From Paraspadella gotoi (Eukaryota > Chaetognatha): a stretch of 64,000 nucleotides of DNA. Shown piece by piece: positions 53,501 through 63,840 of the stretch. The translations under genes and the position numbers were made by a program. The DNA lies in contig CM119270.1 of NCBI GenBank assembly GCA_051294375.1, positions 3,281,436 through 3,345,435 of the forward strand. The letters run 5' to 3'. Every line of letters starts with the position of its first letter. Positions within the stretch are counted from its first letter, which is position 1. Under the pieces are notes generated by a model. It did not search any database, had not been told where the DNA came from, and saw nothing but the letters and a program-made list of their open reading frames with translations.

Positions 53501-56500
53501 TTCGCGCTTTTATTTCAAGTACAAATTCGCCATATTTTCATTCCGAAGATTTTACTGTGGATTATTTCTCTTCTGTTCTTTCCTCGCTCCTCTCTCTCCT
53601 CTCGTCTCTCTCTTCAGCTCTTCTCGTGCGTCACTCATCGTTCTCTTTCTCTTCTCTCTCTTTCTCTGCCTCTCTCTCTCTCTCTCTCTTTCACTTCAAC
53701 ACGCATTTGTTGTTTTATTGATATCATCGTCGATCTAGATGAATGACAGATCATTGCGCTCAATGCGAATGACAATCGAGTTCGACGTATCACTGAATGA
53801 CTATCATCACAGCAATGTGAACTGACTATTCATCGCGATCAATACTTGATTATTCATCGAATCAATAATCAATTCCTATTACATCCAATAATTACTATAC
53901 TCAATCAATTAGTATTACCTCATCAATTAACTAGCTTACAATCAACAATTGTTATCGCATGACTTCATTCGTTTTTTCCCGGTTTTTTTTCATTAATTTT
54001 CTATGATAGTGGGCCTCTGGCTCGATCTTGATGTCTTTTTTACAGATTTTTTTATTATATGTCTCACTTCCTCTCCATCTCTCTCTCTCTCTCTCCTCCT
54101 CTCACTCTCTCTCTTTCTCTCCTCACTCTCCTCCTCTCTCGCACTCTTCTCTTGTCTCTCTCTCTCCTCTCTCTCTTTTATCATAGCGGAGCATCCTTAT
54201 CTTTGTATAGATTTTTTTCTGAGTCAACTTATGCATATCATTTCAACCTTGCATAATTTTTTCAACTGTGCATTCCGTCAAACTTTATATCTAGCTGTCT
54301 TCACTCACTTCTAGACCAGGCTCACAATTTCTATCTGCGAATCGTATCATGGGTGTAAATAAATAAAGATTCAAAGTAAATGTGACTCATATTGTGTTTT
54401 TCATTTTAAACGTCATTTCCACTGGTACCGTCACTTTCCACTAAACTTTTTATTCAAGCCGTGTGCGTCAATACGTTTTCCGTACCACACACAAAATTTC
54501 AACTCAATCTATCCATCCAATTATGATTAATTGGCGAGTACTTTTATTGGTTAAAATAAGTAAAAGATTTAGTAAATTCGACTTATGTTTTTCCATTTAA
54601 ACTCTAATTTCACTCACCGACTATTCCATCGAAATTTATATCCCAGCTTTATCAACACACTTTCCTACCCACACACAAATTTTTTCCAATCCAACAAGCC
54701 AGCCATCACGAGTTATTGGAGCTTTTTGCTAAGATGGGAGGAGTGGAACGGATTGATTGACCTAATTAATTAATTATTTGATTTAATTTATTTACTAATT
54801 GATTGAATATTAACTGATTAATTAATTTATTTATTAATACCATCCTGCAAATACATTTAATATAAAAGGAAAAAGAATGGCATAATCATTAGTAAAACAG
54901 GTTTTTTGTTTTTTCTTATTTAACTAATTTCACTCAAACTATTCATCGAAACTTGATTTCCTGTTCAATTCACACACTATTCCCTACCACATACAAATTC
55001 CAGGTCAATCAGCCCATCCACTCATGAGCCAATTGGTGTTCAAATAGTGAATATATTTTTTTGTTTTTTCCTTTCATAACTCTTTTCAACTCGGACGATT
55101 CCCATCGAAACTTAATATCCAGCTCATCACACACTTAACCTATCCAACACATCAAAATTTCATTTAAATCCTCGCATCCAATCACGAGTAATTTGTGTTT
55201 TTTGCTAAGGTGGGACGGACGGACGACGGACGGAAAGACAGACGAGACGGACGAGACGGACATCATTTTTTTTGCATAATTTATCATAATTCGATGTTCT
55301 GACATGATCATAAGGTAGGTGTGCCCGCCATAATTGAATGGGGGCGGGACCGACGGGACCGAAAAAGTGACGTTATAAAAAGTGAGTTATAGAGTCGGGA
55401 TCTGCTGATAAGCAGATCCGACTAAAAATTAAAAGGAAAAGGAAGAGAGAAAAGGAAGCGAGGTAAAAAGAAAATGACGCCCCCCCTCTCCCTACAATTT
55501 CATAAAAATAACTAGATACAGAAATATACATGTTTGTAGCAATCTATCTAATGTCTATCTAATGTCTATCTAATGTCTGTCTTCCAAACTCGATCGCCAG
55601 GGGCGGTGGTGGCGATTTGGTTCCTTTTGTCCGCCGAAGAAATTCGAGGGAAAATCGCGTCGAAGTTTAGAGCATTTGAAAGAAGACGGAGCAGCGCGCC
55701 TGGTACTTTGACGACTCAGGTGAGAAAATCAATCAACCAATCAATCGGTCAATCAATCAATCAATATATCAATTAATCAATAAATAAATATTAATTAAAC
55801 CAATATGTTTATCAACGAATCAAAGGTTCACTATTCAAATCAAACACTGAAATCAATAAATTAGAATCAAAATGATAAATAATCGTTTAAATAAAATTAG
55901 CCACAGAGATTAATCAAATAAATCAGTTAACAATAGGCAATACTCAATCAACAAATCACGAAAATAATGGTTTATTAGCAGCCACTCAATTCACTGTAAT
56001 TATTACTTTTTCCAAATTCACATTATTGCTTCCATAAAGAGTCAGACTCAGGTAAGTTGGAATCAATCCATCCATCAATCTATTTATTTAATTGACAAAT
56101 TAAACTTCTCACATTTGTGATATCAGCTCCGATCTTATCTCACTCGCCCGTCCGTCGATTCTCGCGCCTCCACGCCCATTGCCTCGCGCGCCAAAGCGGA
56201 ACTGTCGCCACGCGCTTCTTCCTTAACGCCACGCGGCTCTCCATTGACGCCACGCGGCTCTCTATTGACGCCACGGGGCTCTCCATTGACGCCACGCGCC
56301 TCTCCCCTGACGCTACGCGCCTATTCACGTGCGTCTCTTCAGGTGCCAAGCCTCTTTCCGACTTTGCGCCAACAGAGTGACACGTCATTGTCCCTTCAAC
56401 GAAGTGACACGTCACTCACGCGCCAATACAGTGACAGGTCATTATCACGCCAACCCAGTGACGCATCAATGTCACGTCGGGGATTGTCAGTTCGATTCGA

Positions 56501-56534
56501 CGTCGACGAGAAAGAAAAAGAAGCTTTTTTGTGA
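50440..56534 (+). CDS. Class B (secretin-like) G protein-coupled receptor, 3' part (exons 50440-50519, [gap]-51439, 51640-51898, 55601-55719, possible 56042-56053, 56127-56534)
   Basis: The exons after the gap give ECL2 to C-terminus. ECL2/TM5: CWAAWETPADWIMATPEILA, then LILNAAFLSHILCVLVPK, matching the class B CW...W-I...P...N...F...RVL..K pattern. ICL3/TM6: LWRRAKKMLVLTPMFGLHLL, with the P-x-x-G helix kink. ECL3 carries poly-Gly. TM7: RICEGTQGAVVAIWFLLSAE, where TQG-x-V-A replaces the family FQG-F-V-A. Exon phases chain (0, 1, 0, stop). The 136-codon tail has two tandem repeat arrays. Class B receptors bind peptide hormones and signal mainly through Gs/cAMP at the plasma membrane. The ligand cannot be told. 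TM1-2, the ectodomain and TM4 are missing; TM4 is probably in the gap 50822-51323. AATAAA lies at 56705-56710. Confidence 0.85.
50822..51323. other. Assembly gap (502 N)
   Basis: Run of N immediately upstream of, and cutting into, the ECL2-TM5 exon of the GPCR. Confidence 1.
51324..51439 (+). CDS. GPCR gene, ECL2-TM5 exon (5' end in gap)
   Basis: Begins at the gap edge with CWAAWETPADW and ends VLVPK at donor AAG|GTAGGA in phase 0. The true acceptor is inside the gap. Confidence 0.85.
51640..51898 (+). CDS. GPCR gene, ICL3-TM6-ECL3-TM7 exon
   Basis: Acceptor CTACCTTTATTTAG, donor G|GTGAGG. Phase 0 in, 1 out. LRHLDDHTNP and a Thr/Ser-rich ICL3, then KKMLVLTPMFGLHLLFLLF. The ECL3 insert is GKGGGGEGGGGGGG, coded by GGA triplets. 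It ends VFDFVSRICEGTQ. Confidence 0.85.
52055..52320 (+). repeat. (GACAA)n to (GACGA)n pentanucleotide array
   Basis: GACAA units (about 52010-52110) change to nearly perfect GACGA units (52131-52320). It produces long open frames on both strands that are not genes. Confidence 0.95.
54395..55260. repeat. Four-unit degenerate tandem repeat (~165 bp)
   Basis: Units near 54395, 54580, 54900 and 55065 share TTTTCCATTTAAACTC, ACTATTCCATCGAAA, CCACACACAAATTT and CATCCAATCAYGAGTAATTG words. The last ends GGTGGGACGGACGGAC followed by degenerate GACGGAC. Confidence 0.65.
55262..55432 (-). repeat. Inverted copy of the 41.73-kb hairpin repeat
   Basis: Ends GGGATCTGCTGATAAGCAGA followed by TCC. The reverse complement matches 41733-41865 from the hairpin to GAACATCGAAT.TGATAAA. 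Confidence 0.65.
55601..55719 (+). CDS. GPCR gene, TM7 and start of tail
   Basis: Acceptor CGATCGCCAG, donor CAG|GTGAGA. Phase 1 in, 0 out. Reads AVVAIWFLLSAEEIRGKIAS, then KFRAFERRRSSAPGTLTTQ. EEIRGKIA takes the place of helix 8. Confidence 0.85.
56042..56053 (+). CDS. GPCR gene, possible 12-nt microexon
   Basis: AGTCAGACTCAG lies between TTCCATAAAG and a perfect donor, CAG|GTAAGT. It would add SQTQ in phase 0-0 without changing the frame. The word resembles the end of the preceding exon (ACGACTCAG), so it may be a small duplication. Confidence 0.25.
56127..56534 (+). CDS. GPCR gene, terminal exon (cytoplasmic tail)
   Basis: Acceptor TGTGATATCAG, phase 0, 136 codons including TGA at 56532-56534. 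Begins LRSYLTRPSVDSRASTPIAS. Five copies of L-T-P-R-G-S-P follow, then four copies of a nine-residue unit such as RQYSDRSLS, and the end RGLSVRFDVDEKEKEAFL. Confidence 0.8.
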   Translation, partial: LRSYLTRPSVDSRASTPIASRAKAELSPRASSLTPRGSPLTPRGSLLTPRGSPLTPRASPLTLRAYSRASLQVPSLFPTLRQQSDTSLSLQRSDTSLTRQYSDRSLSRQPSDASMSRRGLSVRFDVDEKEKEAFL

Positions 56535-57181
56535 TTGACTTTTTCTTTAGTTATTGAAGTAAAATATATGTTTAAAATTCTTATTCTCTGACTTCATAGC
56601 CTAGTTTCAGTAGAATCGTACCTATATATACTTACAATGAATAACAATGTTCCTTTTAATGTTTTCGCGCCTTTTCAATAGAGGCACTGTGAATCAATGA
56701 GCTGAATAAAAAAAAAGAACAAAACGATGAAAAGTAGTAAAAAAATAAAAAATACTTTTCCTTTAATTTCGTAATCGAAAATAATCAGAGGAACTGATAC
56801 TGTATGATCAACAACAAAGAGACGTAATAGGAATGAAAAAAAACAAATAAAAATTAACTTCTAGTAAAATCAATAAGCTTGACTAGCAAGCAATAAAATA
56901 ACTTCGTTTTACTAAAGAAAACGCTTTTATTTTTTTACTAGACCAAAAACAAACCAAAAAACAATACAACCTCTAGTGACAGGAAGACAACCCTAAAAAA
57001 CTACAATGAAAAATTGTTTTTAAAGTCATTCCTACCTAAAGACAAGCCCGAATTATTCGTTTAGTCTATAAGGAGGTTAATTAGTACATATAGAATTAGT
57101 AAAAGGTTCGTATTTGTAGTATATGCCTATTCAAGATGAAAAGACCAAAAAAAAAGGACAACCATGAAACCTCTAGCGCCT
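56535..57181. other. Shared 3' region between convergent genes
   Basis: AT-rich. Holds AATAAA at 56705-56710 (GPCR, + strand) and TTTATT words near 56927-56935 that would be AATAAA on the minus strand for the transaminase. Confidence 0.5.
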
Positions 57182-57822
57182 CTAGCGGCCATTTCCTCTC
57201 AAAACATCTTCCGCGATATCGAGAAAGACGTCAACGTGATGAGGTTGAAAGACGAGCGCGGGTCGGAACCGCACGCCGAACCAACCCGTGCCGCCGACCT
57301 GGATCCCTCGGCTTCGCAGCGCCGCCACCAGGCGATCCCTCGCATCCGACGAGGCGGCGTCGAAAGCGGTAAAAGTGCCACGCCCGCGTACGTTGGTAAC
57401 TTGATCCGGAAAGAGGGCGCCGAGCTCGGTCAATCCTCGCAGCAGACGATCCCCGCTGGCGACGACCACTTCCAGGAGGCGCCGATCCTCGATCGTCTTG
57501 AGGACGGCCTCCAGCATGATCAGCTTCGAAGGATCCCCCAGCCAAGTGTTATAGATGCGATACCCGGCGTCCGGACGAAATTCCGGCTTGTAGTAATATC
57601 CGCCGGTGAGCATCTTCTTGCTGAAGGTCACGATGTCCGGCGGATCTTCGAGGCCCCAGTGCTCGTGGGCCCAAAAGGCGCCGGTGGCGCCGCAACCGGT
57701 CTGCACTTCGTCGACGATGAAGGCGGCGTCGTGAGTCTTGGACAAATCGCGGAGTCGGCGGAAGAAAGAGTCGGAGGCGTGGTGGTCGCCTCCTTCGGCT
57801 TGGATCGGCTCCACCACGATGG
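57182..57822 (-). CDS. ABAT: GABA transaminase, C-terminal exon
   Basis: Acceptor GTTTTTCTTCAG, phase 1 in, 213 codons plus two bases to TAG at 57182-57184 (ending EDVLRGNGR). Contains the PLP lysine in FSKKML. Confidence 0.95.
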
Positions 57823-59198
57823 CTGAAGAAAAACAAAAGACGTTCGGTGTAAATGTGTAAATAAATAAATAAATTCAATAAATAAATAATTAATAAATAG
57901 ATACATAAAAAAATAATAAATAGATGCATAAATAGTCTTTTATCTCAAATTAATAAATAAATAAGTAATGGAGAATTTGAGTAAGTATAGGACAATCCTT
58001 GAAAATTACAAAGTGTATTTTCATAAGGAAATGAAATAAATTTAATCATAATCTTCCCANNNNNNNNNNNNNNNNNNNNNNNNNNNNNNNNNNNNNNNNN
58101 NNNNNNNNNNNNNNNNNNNNNNNNNNNNNNNNNNNNNNNNNNNNNNNNNNNNNNNNNNNNNNNNNNNNNNNNNNNNNNNNNNNNNNNNNNNNNNNNNNNN
58201 NNNNNNNNNNNNNNNNNNNNNNNNNNNNNNNNNNNNNNNNNNNNNNNNNNNNNNNNNNNNNNNNNNNNNNNNNNNNNNNNNNNNNNNNNNNNNNNNNNNN
58301 NNNNNNNNNNNNNNNNNNNNNNNNNNNNNNNNNNNNNNNNNNNNNNNNNNNNNNNNNNNNNNNNNNNNNNNNNNNNNNNNNNNNNNNNNNNNNNNNNNNN
58401 NNNNNNNNNNNNNNNNNNNNNNNNNNNNNNNNNNNNNNNNNNNNNNNNNNNNNNNNNNNNNNNNNNNNNNNNNNNNNNNNNNNNNNNNNNNNNNNNNNNN
58501 NNNNNNNNNNNNNNNNNNNNNNNNNNNNNNNNNNNNNNNNNNNNNNNNNNNNNNNNNNNNNNNNNNNNNNNNNNNNNNNNNNNNNNNNNNNNNNNNNNNN
58601 NNNNNNNNNNNNNNNNNNNNNNNNNNNNNNNNNNNNNNNNNNNNNNNNNNNNNNNNNNNNNNNNNNNNNNNNNNNNNNNNNNNNNNNNNNNNNNNNNNNN
58701 NNNNNNNNNNNNNNNNNNNNNNNNNNNNNNNNNNNNNNNNNNNNNNNNNNNNNNNNNNNNNNNNNNNNNNNNNNNNNNNNNNNNNNNNNNNNNNNNNNNN
58801 NNNNNNNNNNNNNNNNNNNNNNNNTTGACGACGTCCACCAACGAGGGATGATTGTATCCCAATGGGAGAGAAGAGATTTGCTGGAAAAGATCGAGCAAGA
58901 GATTGCCGTCAGCGTCGGAGACGTAATTGCCGATCGATCGACGATAATCGCAGAAGAAAGCCAACGCCCCAGTGTTTTGAATCCGATCCAACTCCGCCTT
59001 GAGGGCCGTCGATTTGGGGCCAGGGCACGGGGCCACCATGCGCGGCCCGTCCGGCTCTCCCGGCACCAAGGGGGCGCGGTCGACGATGTCGGGCAGGCGG
59101 GAAGAGGCGGAGGAAGCGGGCGCCGTGGAGGTGACGAAGTGTCGGGCGAGGGAGGAGCGGTGAAGAGAGAAGAGCGGGCGAAAGGTTCGTGGATGCAT
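57182..59198 (-). CDS. ABAT: 4-aminobutyrate aminotransferase (GABA transaminase), mitochondrial
   Basis: Class III PLP-dependent aminotransferase that converts GABA and 2-oxoglutarate to succinic semialdehyde and glutamate in the mitochondrial matrix. The N-terminal part starts at ATG 59196-59198 with a basic, Ser-rich, acid-free leader (MHPRTFRPLFSLHRSSLARH) typical of mitochondrial targeting. It continues DRIQNTGALAFFCDYRRSIG and DLFQQISSLPLGYNHPSLVD. The C-terminal exon opens with IVVEPIQAEGGDHHASDSFF. It has DEVQTGCGATGAFWAHEHWG, the PLP-lysine segment DIVTFSKKMLTGGYYYKPEF, YRIYNTWLGDPSK and the end VRGRGTFTAFD...RFRPALVFQPHH. The family match is very strong throughout. The middle (roughly 165 residues by family length, including the region expected to bear the iron-sulfur cysteines) is in the gap 58060-58824. 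An upstream in-frame non-ATG extension is not needed. Confidence 0.95.
58060..58824. other. Assembly gap (765 N)
   Basis: Removes the middle exon or exons of the GABA transaminase gene. Confidence 1.
58825..59198 (-). CDS. ABAT: GABA transaminase, N-terminal exon (3' end in gap)
   Basis: ATG at 59196-59198, read to the gap edge at HPSLVDVV. Earlier in-frame codons lack an ATG. Codons are GC-ending. Confidence 0.9.
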
Positions 59199-60257
59199 CG
59201 TGGGAATGTTTGGAAGCCTTTGGGTAGAGAAAAGGGACGGAAAAAGACGCAATGGGTAAGTTTTAATGGGTAAGTTTTAACGGAGCAAATTAAAGCAGTA
59301 TGTGCAATAGAGTGGAGATAACGAGAAAACAAGTTTGATTTAGATTAATTAACAATAATGATTTTATGAAGGCTTGAAGTCGAGCCAAAACATGTCCGTT
59401 TTAATGTAAAATAAATCGTTGTAGAAATTCAAATATTTTCGCTGTTTCGTAATAACTTAACACAACGAAAAAGAAAGAACTATTACACTATGTCTAATTA
59501 ATTAACAATAATGATTTGATGCAGGATATTATGATTATGGAGTATATAAAATATTTTTTTCATATTATGTCGGGAACAGAAACGCAAGTTTTTTATTTTT
59601 TCTAAAAAATCAAAATCTGTAATTAAAGTTAAAGAAAAATGATTTTGAAATTTTATGAGTTTACAAGAATATTACTACAAAAAAATACAATTTGCACTAC
59701 TGTTATGCTAAACAAATTTTTTGAAGGGGATGATTTTCTTTAATTACACATGCAGAAGCATCAAAAAAATCTTGTTAACTCGCTTAATCTTTTCATCACT
59801 GCACCCTAATGTGTAATTCGAATTACGCTATGAGTTTTTTTTTCTTTTTTTAAGTAATGGATTCCAAGAGAGAGAAACAGCTGGTTTTTTATGGAATTTT
59901 ATTTTGATTTGAATTATAATTGAGCGAGAAAAATTTTGTCCCGAACTTGGGGCGGAAAACAAAGAACCGGAGCAGAGAGAAAGCGGTTTAGTTAGAAACC
60001 AGAAAAGAAGACTTTTTAGGAGAAAACAGGATCAAGTGCAAAAGCGGTTGTTGTCGTTGTTGTCGTTGTTGTCGTATCAATCTAGAAATATATATTTTTC
60101 GTATAGTGTGAAATTTTATATTGGAATGTTTTAAACGAGCAAGCTTTTTCCTAGACGTCTAGGTTCTGGTTTAACTTAAAGGGAGAGAAAGTCGCTCGAT
60201 TTTACGAGTACATTTATTATGACTCTCTCTCTCTCTCTCTGACTCTCTCTCTCTTCT

Positions 60258-60296
<39 letters not shown>

Positions 60297-61190
60297 TCTC
60301 TGACTCTGTGTCATTGTTTTTTTACGTATTAAACTAAATACACGGCTGTCATCCGCATTTTTAAAATTTAATTACTATAAAAGGAATAAGCAAACTATTT
60401 TCATTTAGCAAAAGAGACTTCGAAACTGTCACGAAAATATTTAGGATAAAAAGTGACCGATGTTTTAGATGATTGTTGATAACTATTCATGTTGAAGAAG
60501 ACGATAAACGTAATAATACAGAAATATTGGCCGCCTCTCTGAGAACTGAGCAGTAAGGCGGAACAGGTACAAACTAACAAGAAGAAGAGATATATGAATA
60601 GTGAAAATAAAAAAAATTAAGATTTATCCTATAATTGAACACATGGAGCTTATTTTATATTATCCAAATGTTAATATAATGTAAAAAAAAAATTTTTTTA
60701 AATCACTTTCAATTTTTTGATAGAGCTTAAAAGTTAAAATTATTACAACTTTTTGAAATTTTAATGATTTGTCTATGAATATTAATAAAAGCTATAAAAT
60801 TTAATGAATAATGATGATGATGATAATTTTTTAAGGTTTTTTAAAATTTGTAGTACTAACCTTAATCTAACTTTTTAATCTTTATCAAAATCCATTTTTA
60901 AAACAATTAAATTTTTTAAAAAGTTTTTTAAGCATTTCTTATATATTGTTAAATATTAAAATGCTTCCATACATGATGAAAATTAATTTAATCAAAATCT
61001 AACATGATAAATCAATTTGGTTGTAGGACTTTTATTGCAGACTTTTTCATATTGTAAAAAATGCTAAATTCTGACCCGCCATACTGAGAAGGCACACGTA
61101 GATGCTCTTTTGATTAGACTTTAGATCTTTCTTTTTAAGAATCCGAGAAAACCGAGAAACGAAATAATTCGACAAAAGACACTTACCCGG
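59199..61190. other. AT-rich flank, no gene seen
   Basis: Contains the exactly repeated word TTAATTAACAATAATGATTT (59347 and 59499), a CT microsatellite (60221-60295) and a dispersed repeat at 60718-60850 related to 48318-48475. Confidence 0.5.
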
Positions 61191-61419
61191 CTTATCAGAC
61201 GTTGAAGAAGGTAAGAAATGTTAACAAAATGTAAAACCAGAATTTTGAATAAGTCGAGAAAAACCAAATTTTGTTTTTACTTTTTGTTTTAACTCTTTTT
61301 GGAGGAAAAAAGTAATCAATAGAGACGCCTATGAAAGAAAACGAAAGCATGACAAAGGCGTACTTTACGTGAGGGGCAAAGGGCATCTCACCGGTTTACA
61401 TGATATACTTTGGACTTTT

Positions 61420-61530
61420 ATTGGCCGCCTCCTCTCCTGCCACTGGGTTTATACAAGCAACGTCACGCTTTGCGAGCGAAGTTGGGGACCGAACCCGGAA
61501 CGCGTAGGGAAAACACATGGTTTGGGATGA
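61420..61530 (-). repeat. tRNA-like sequence, possible SINE head
   Basis: Minus strand: TGTGGGCTAAAGCATCATCC (A-box-like), then GTTCCGGGTTCGGTCCCCAA (B-box-like). Acceptor stem absent, so not a functional tRNA. Confidence 0.35.
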
Positions 61531-61689
61531 TGCTTTAGCCCACAACGCCAAAAAGGAAGGAAGGAAAAGCGTTGTTGATGAGAAGATTTTTTTTGTTGTA
61601 ATTGTCAGCAACAACGACAACTACAACAACTACAGCAACGACCTTGGTCGAATACGATTGAGGAAGATGAAAGGAGGAGGAAAGAGAAT

Positions 61690-61745
61690 GAACTGACGAC
61701 GACGACGACGACGACGACACGGAAATCGAGATTAGGCGGCGAAAG

Positions 61746-61819
<74 letters not shown>

Positions 61820-61840
61820 AGAGAGAGAGAGAGAGCGGGA
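61690..61840. repeat. (GAC)n and (GA)n microsatellites
   Basis: GAC triplets at 61694-61718, then about 33 GA dinucleotides at 61752-61815 and a shorter GA run. Confidence 0.95.
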
Positions 61841-62179
61841 TGATGTATTATATATTATATATTATAACCAACAATCGTCAACAAAAGGTTCGTGACGAAT
61901 TTATTCGTTTTAACAATCCGTATGTTTATTATAATTCAAATTATAATTGTTGTCGTTACTAGTTAGAATAGTTGTTGATGAAAATGAAGAAGATAATTTT
62001 CATTAGAATCGGGATAAGGGATAAGGCGAGAATTTCGGAGAATGTGGGTTCAGAGTCATGGACATGGGTTGTGGGCAAAGAGATAGGTAAAGTTCAAGAT
62101 CGCGAATAAGAGAGACGCGCCAAATCTCGTCGTGTGGGCGTGTGCAACTCTGACGCAAATCGCGACGTTTTAAAATCGT

Positions 62180-62183
62180 CACC

Positions 62184-62228
<45 letters not shown>
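62180..62228 (+). repeat. (ACG)n microsatellite
   Basis: About 16 ACG/CGA triplets. Confidence 0.95.
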
Positions 62229-62230
<2 letters not shown>

Positions 62231-62369
62231 CTTGACGATGACGCAATAACCGAATGCGCAACATCCAATGTCAATGACAATTGGTTAAGGACGTCATCCG
62301 TCAGCGAAGCTTTCAAATCAAGAGTTATTCCATTCACGAAATCCAATATGTTGTGGCAGCACGGCCTCA

Positions 62370-62610
62370 TCTCAATTGCTGAGCATGCTAAATGGTTTCA
62401 ACCATGCGTCCCGGGTTCGATCCCTGGTTATCCCGGTTCTAACTTAAATGTGACGGAACCGGTTTAAACATGCCAGTGACAGGAAGCGATCACTCAGGGT
62501 CCGCAACCCTTGCGCCAGTTGGTGAGATACCCCGCGCCCCTGGTATCACAGGCAATTCTCCCGTTGACATAATGTCAAATTATCCTGTATCCATCCATCT
62601 ACTTATCTAA
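62370..62610 (+). mobile_element. tRNA-derived SINE-like element, copy 3 of the 40.9-kb family
   Basis: The head contains GTCCCGGGTTCGATCCCTGG (B box, 62409-62428) preceded by an A-box-like GCTGAGCATGCTAAATGG. The body, CCAGTGACAGGAAGCGATCA, CTCAGGGTCCGCAACCC and GTATCACAGGCAATTC, is the reverse complement of part of 40861-41000. The tail ends in TATCCATCCATCTACTTATC. Confidence 0.55.
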
Positions 62611-63080
62611 ACTTCATACCATCTAAACTCCGTTAAATACTCCCTAAATAAATTTTTTTGACCTACCATTTTAAGTAAGCTTAGATGTTTTGAAAACAAA
62701 TATAATTATCGCCCTGTTACTTAATTTAGAAAAACTCATGATATGCTAATTTCAACCTTGTGGAAGATCAGAGTTAACTAATTAAGTACTGACGAAAAAA
62801 TAACGACAAACGTTAACAGAACGTCCTGTGTATGTTTGTGTAAGTGAGATTAAAATAGACATTAGTAATAGACAAGTAAATCGACATAGAGAGTCGATAA
62901 CAGAGTGATAAGTGAAGAGTTCTCTCACTCTCATTCTCTCACTTCCATTATTGTCACTCGATTTTATTTGTTATCTTACGAGCTGATAAGATCAATTATA
63001 TAGCATTTAAAAATAATTACGTAAACTTCGCCTCACACTCTATTTCACGCTCTCTCTCTCTCTCTCTCTCGCCACCCCCT
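62611..63080. other. AT-rich DNA, no gene seen
   Basis: Ends in a CT microsatellite at 63051-63070. Confidence 0.5.
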
Positions 63081-63089
63081 CACACCCCG

Positions 63090-63212
63090 TGACGTCATCG
63101 ACAACTATGTCGACTGCTTTCCCAGCGGCGCTCTCCGCTTATATTCACCGCAGCCGACGCCGCAGACGAAGCCGACGCCGCCGCCGCCACAGCCTCCGCC
63201 GCTTTCCAATCC
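63090..63212 (+). CDS. Doubtful GC-rich exon
   Basis: Coding-like composition, but three frames compete. One reads VIDNYVDCFPSGALRLYSPQ, then a PTPQTKPTPPPPQPPP run and SNPR at a GTAACC donor (63213). Another reads DAADEADAAAATASAAFQSA onward to a stop near 63285. I cannot choose. Confidence 0.25.
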
Positions 63213-63523
63213 GCGGTAACCCATCTTCGCCGCGGCAGCGCTGCATTCTCGCTCCCAGTGACGTCAGCTCCGAAGCAGCAGTGACGTCACGGCGCTATCG
63301 ACCAATCGACGTCGCGAAATCAAAAATTAACCAATCGAATTCCGTCGTTGTTCGAATTTCGCCAATCGGCGCGCGTTGCCCGGGCGAGATCCATTCGCTG
63401 CTTCGTCATCGTTGTGTTGACAGTGGAGACCTTATTTCGGACGAGCGGGGCCACCTGGGAGAGAGGGAGAGCGAGAGAAAGAGCGATACGGAGAGAGAGA
63501 GGGAAAAAGATCGCACTCAAGTA

Positions 63524-63525
<2 letters not shown>

Positions 63526-63604
<79 letters not shown>

Positions 63605-63775
63605 TCTCTCTCTCCCTACTTGCTTTCTCCAGGCTTTTGCCACGTCACAAAAAACGAGGAGACGACGACGACGACGACAACGACGACGACGACAACGCGC
63701 TTGACGCCTGTTCAAGAACGAGGAGGAAGGAAGAAGAACGAGGAAAACTAAAGTGACTAAACTGTTGATCTTGAA

Positions 63776-63806
<31 letters not shown>

Positions 63807-63840
63807 GTGACGCCGTCTCTCGCCTCTCAAGAAAGACAGA
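63526..63840. repeat. (CT)n and (GAC)n simple repeats
   Basis: CT repeats at 63526-63615, GAC/ACG triplets at 63660-63700 and 63775-63812. Open frames across them are compositional. Confidence 0.9.

Larger units (their letters stand above)
51899..55600. other. GPCR intron with pentamer arrays and tandem 165-bp repeats
   Basis: Contains (GACAA)n then (GACGA)n (52055-52320), CT-rich tracts (53030-53090, 53280-53700, 54070-54180), a single stray unit of the CAACTTGCATAATTTTTT satellite (54240-54265) and a four-unit tandem repeat (54395-55215). No exon found. Confidence 0.6.

Noticed and set aside
57164-57826. 220-residue + strand open frame
   Set aside because: It is the antisense shadow of the GABA transaminase exon, whose minus-strand frame matches the family along its whole length.
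62400-62430. Functional tRNA gene
   Set aside because: The B box is good but there is no acceptor stem or anticodon arm. The sequence belongs to a repeated SINE-like element.
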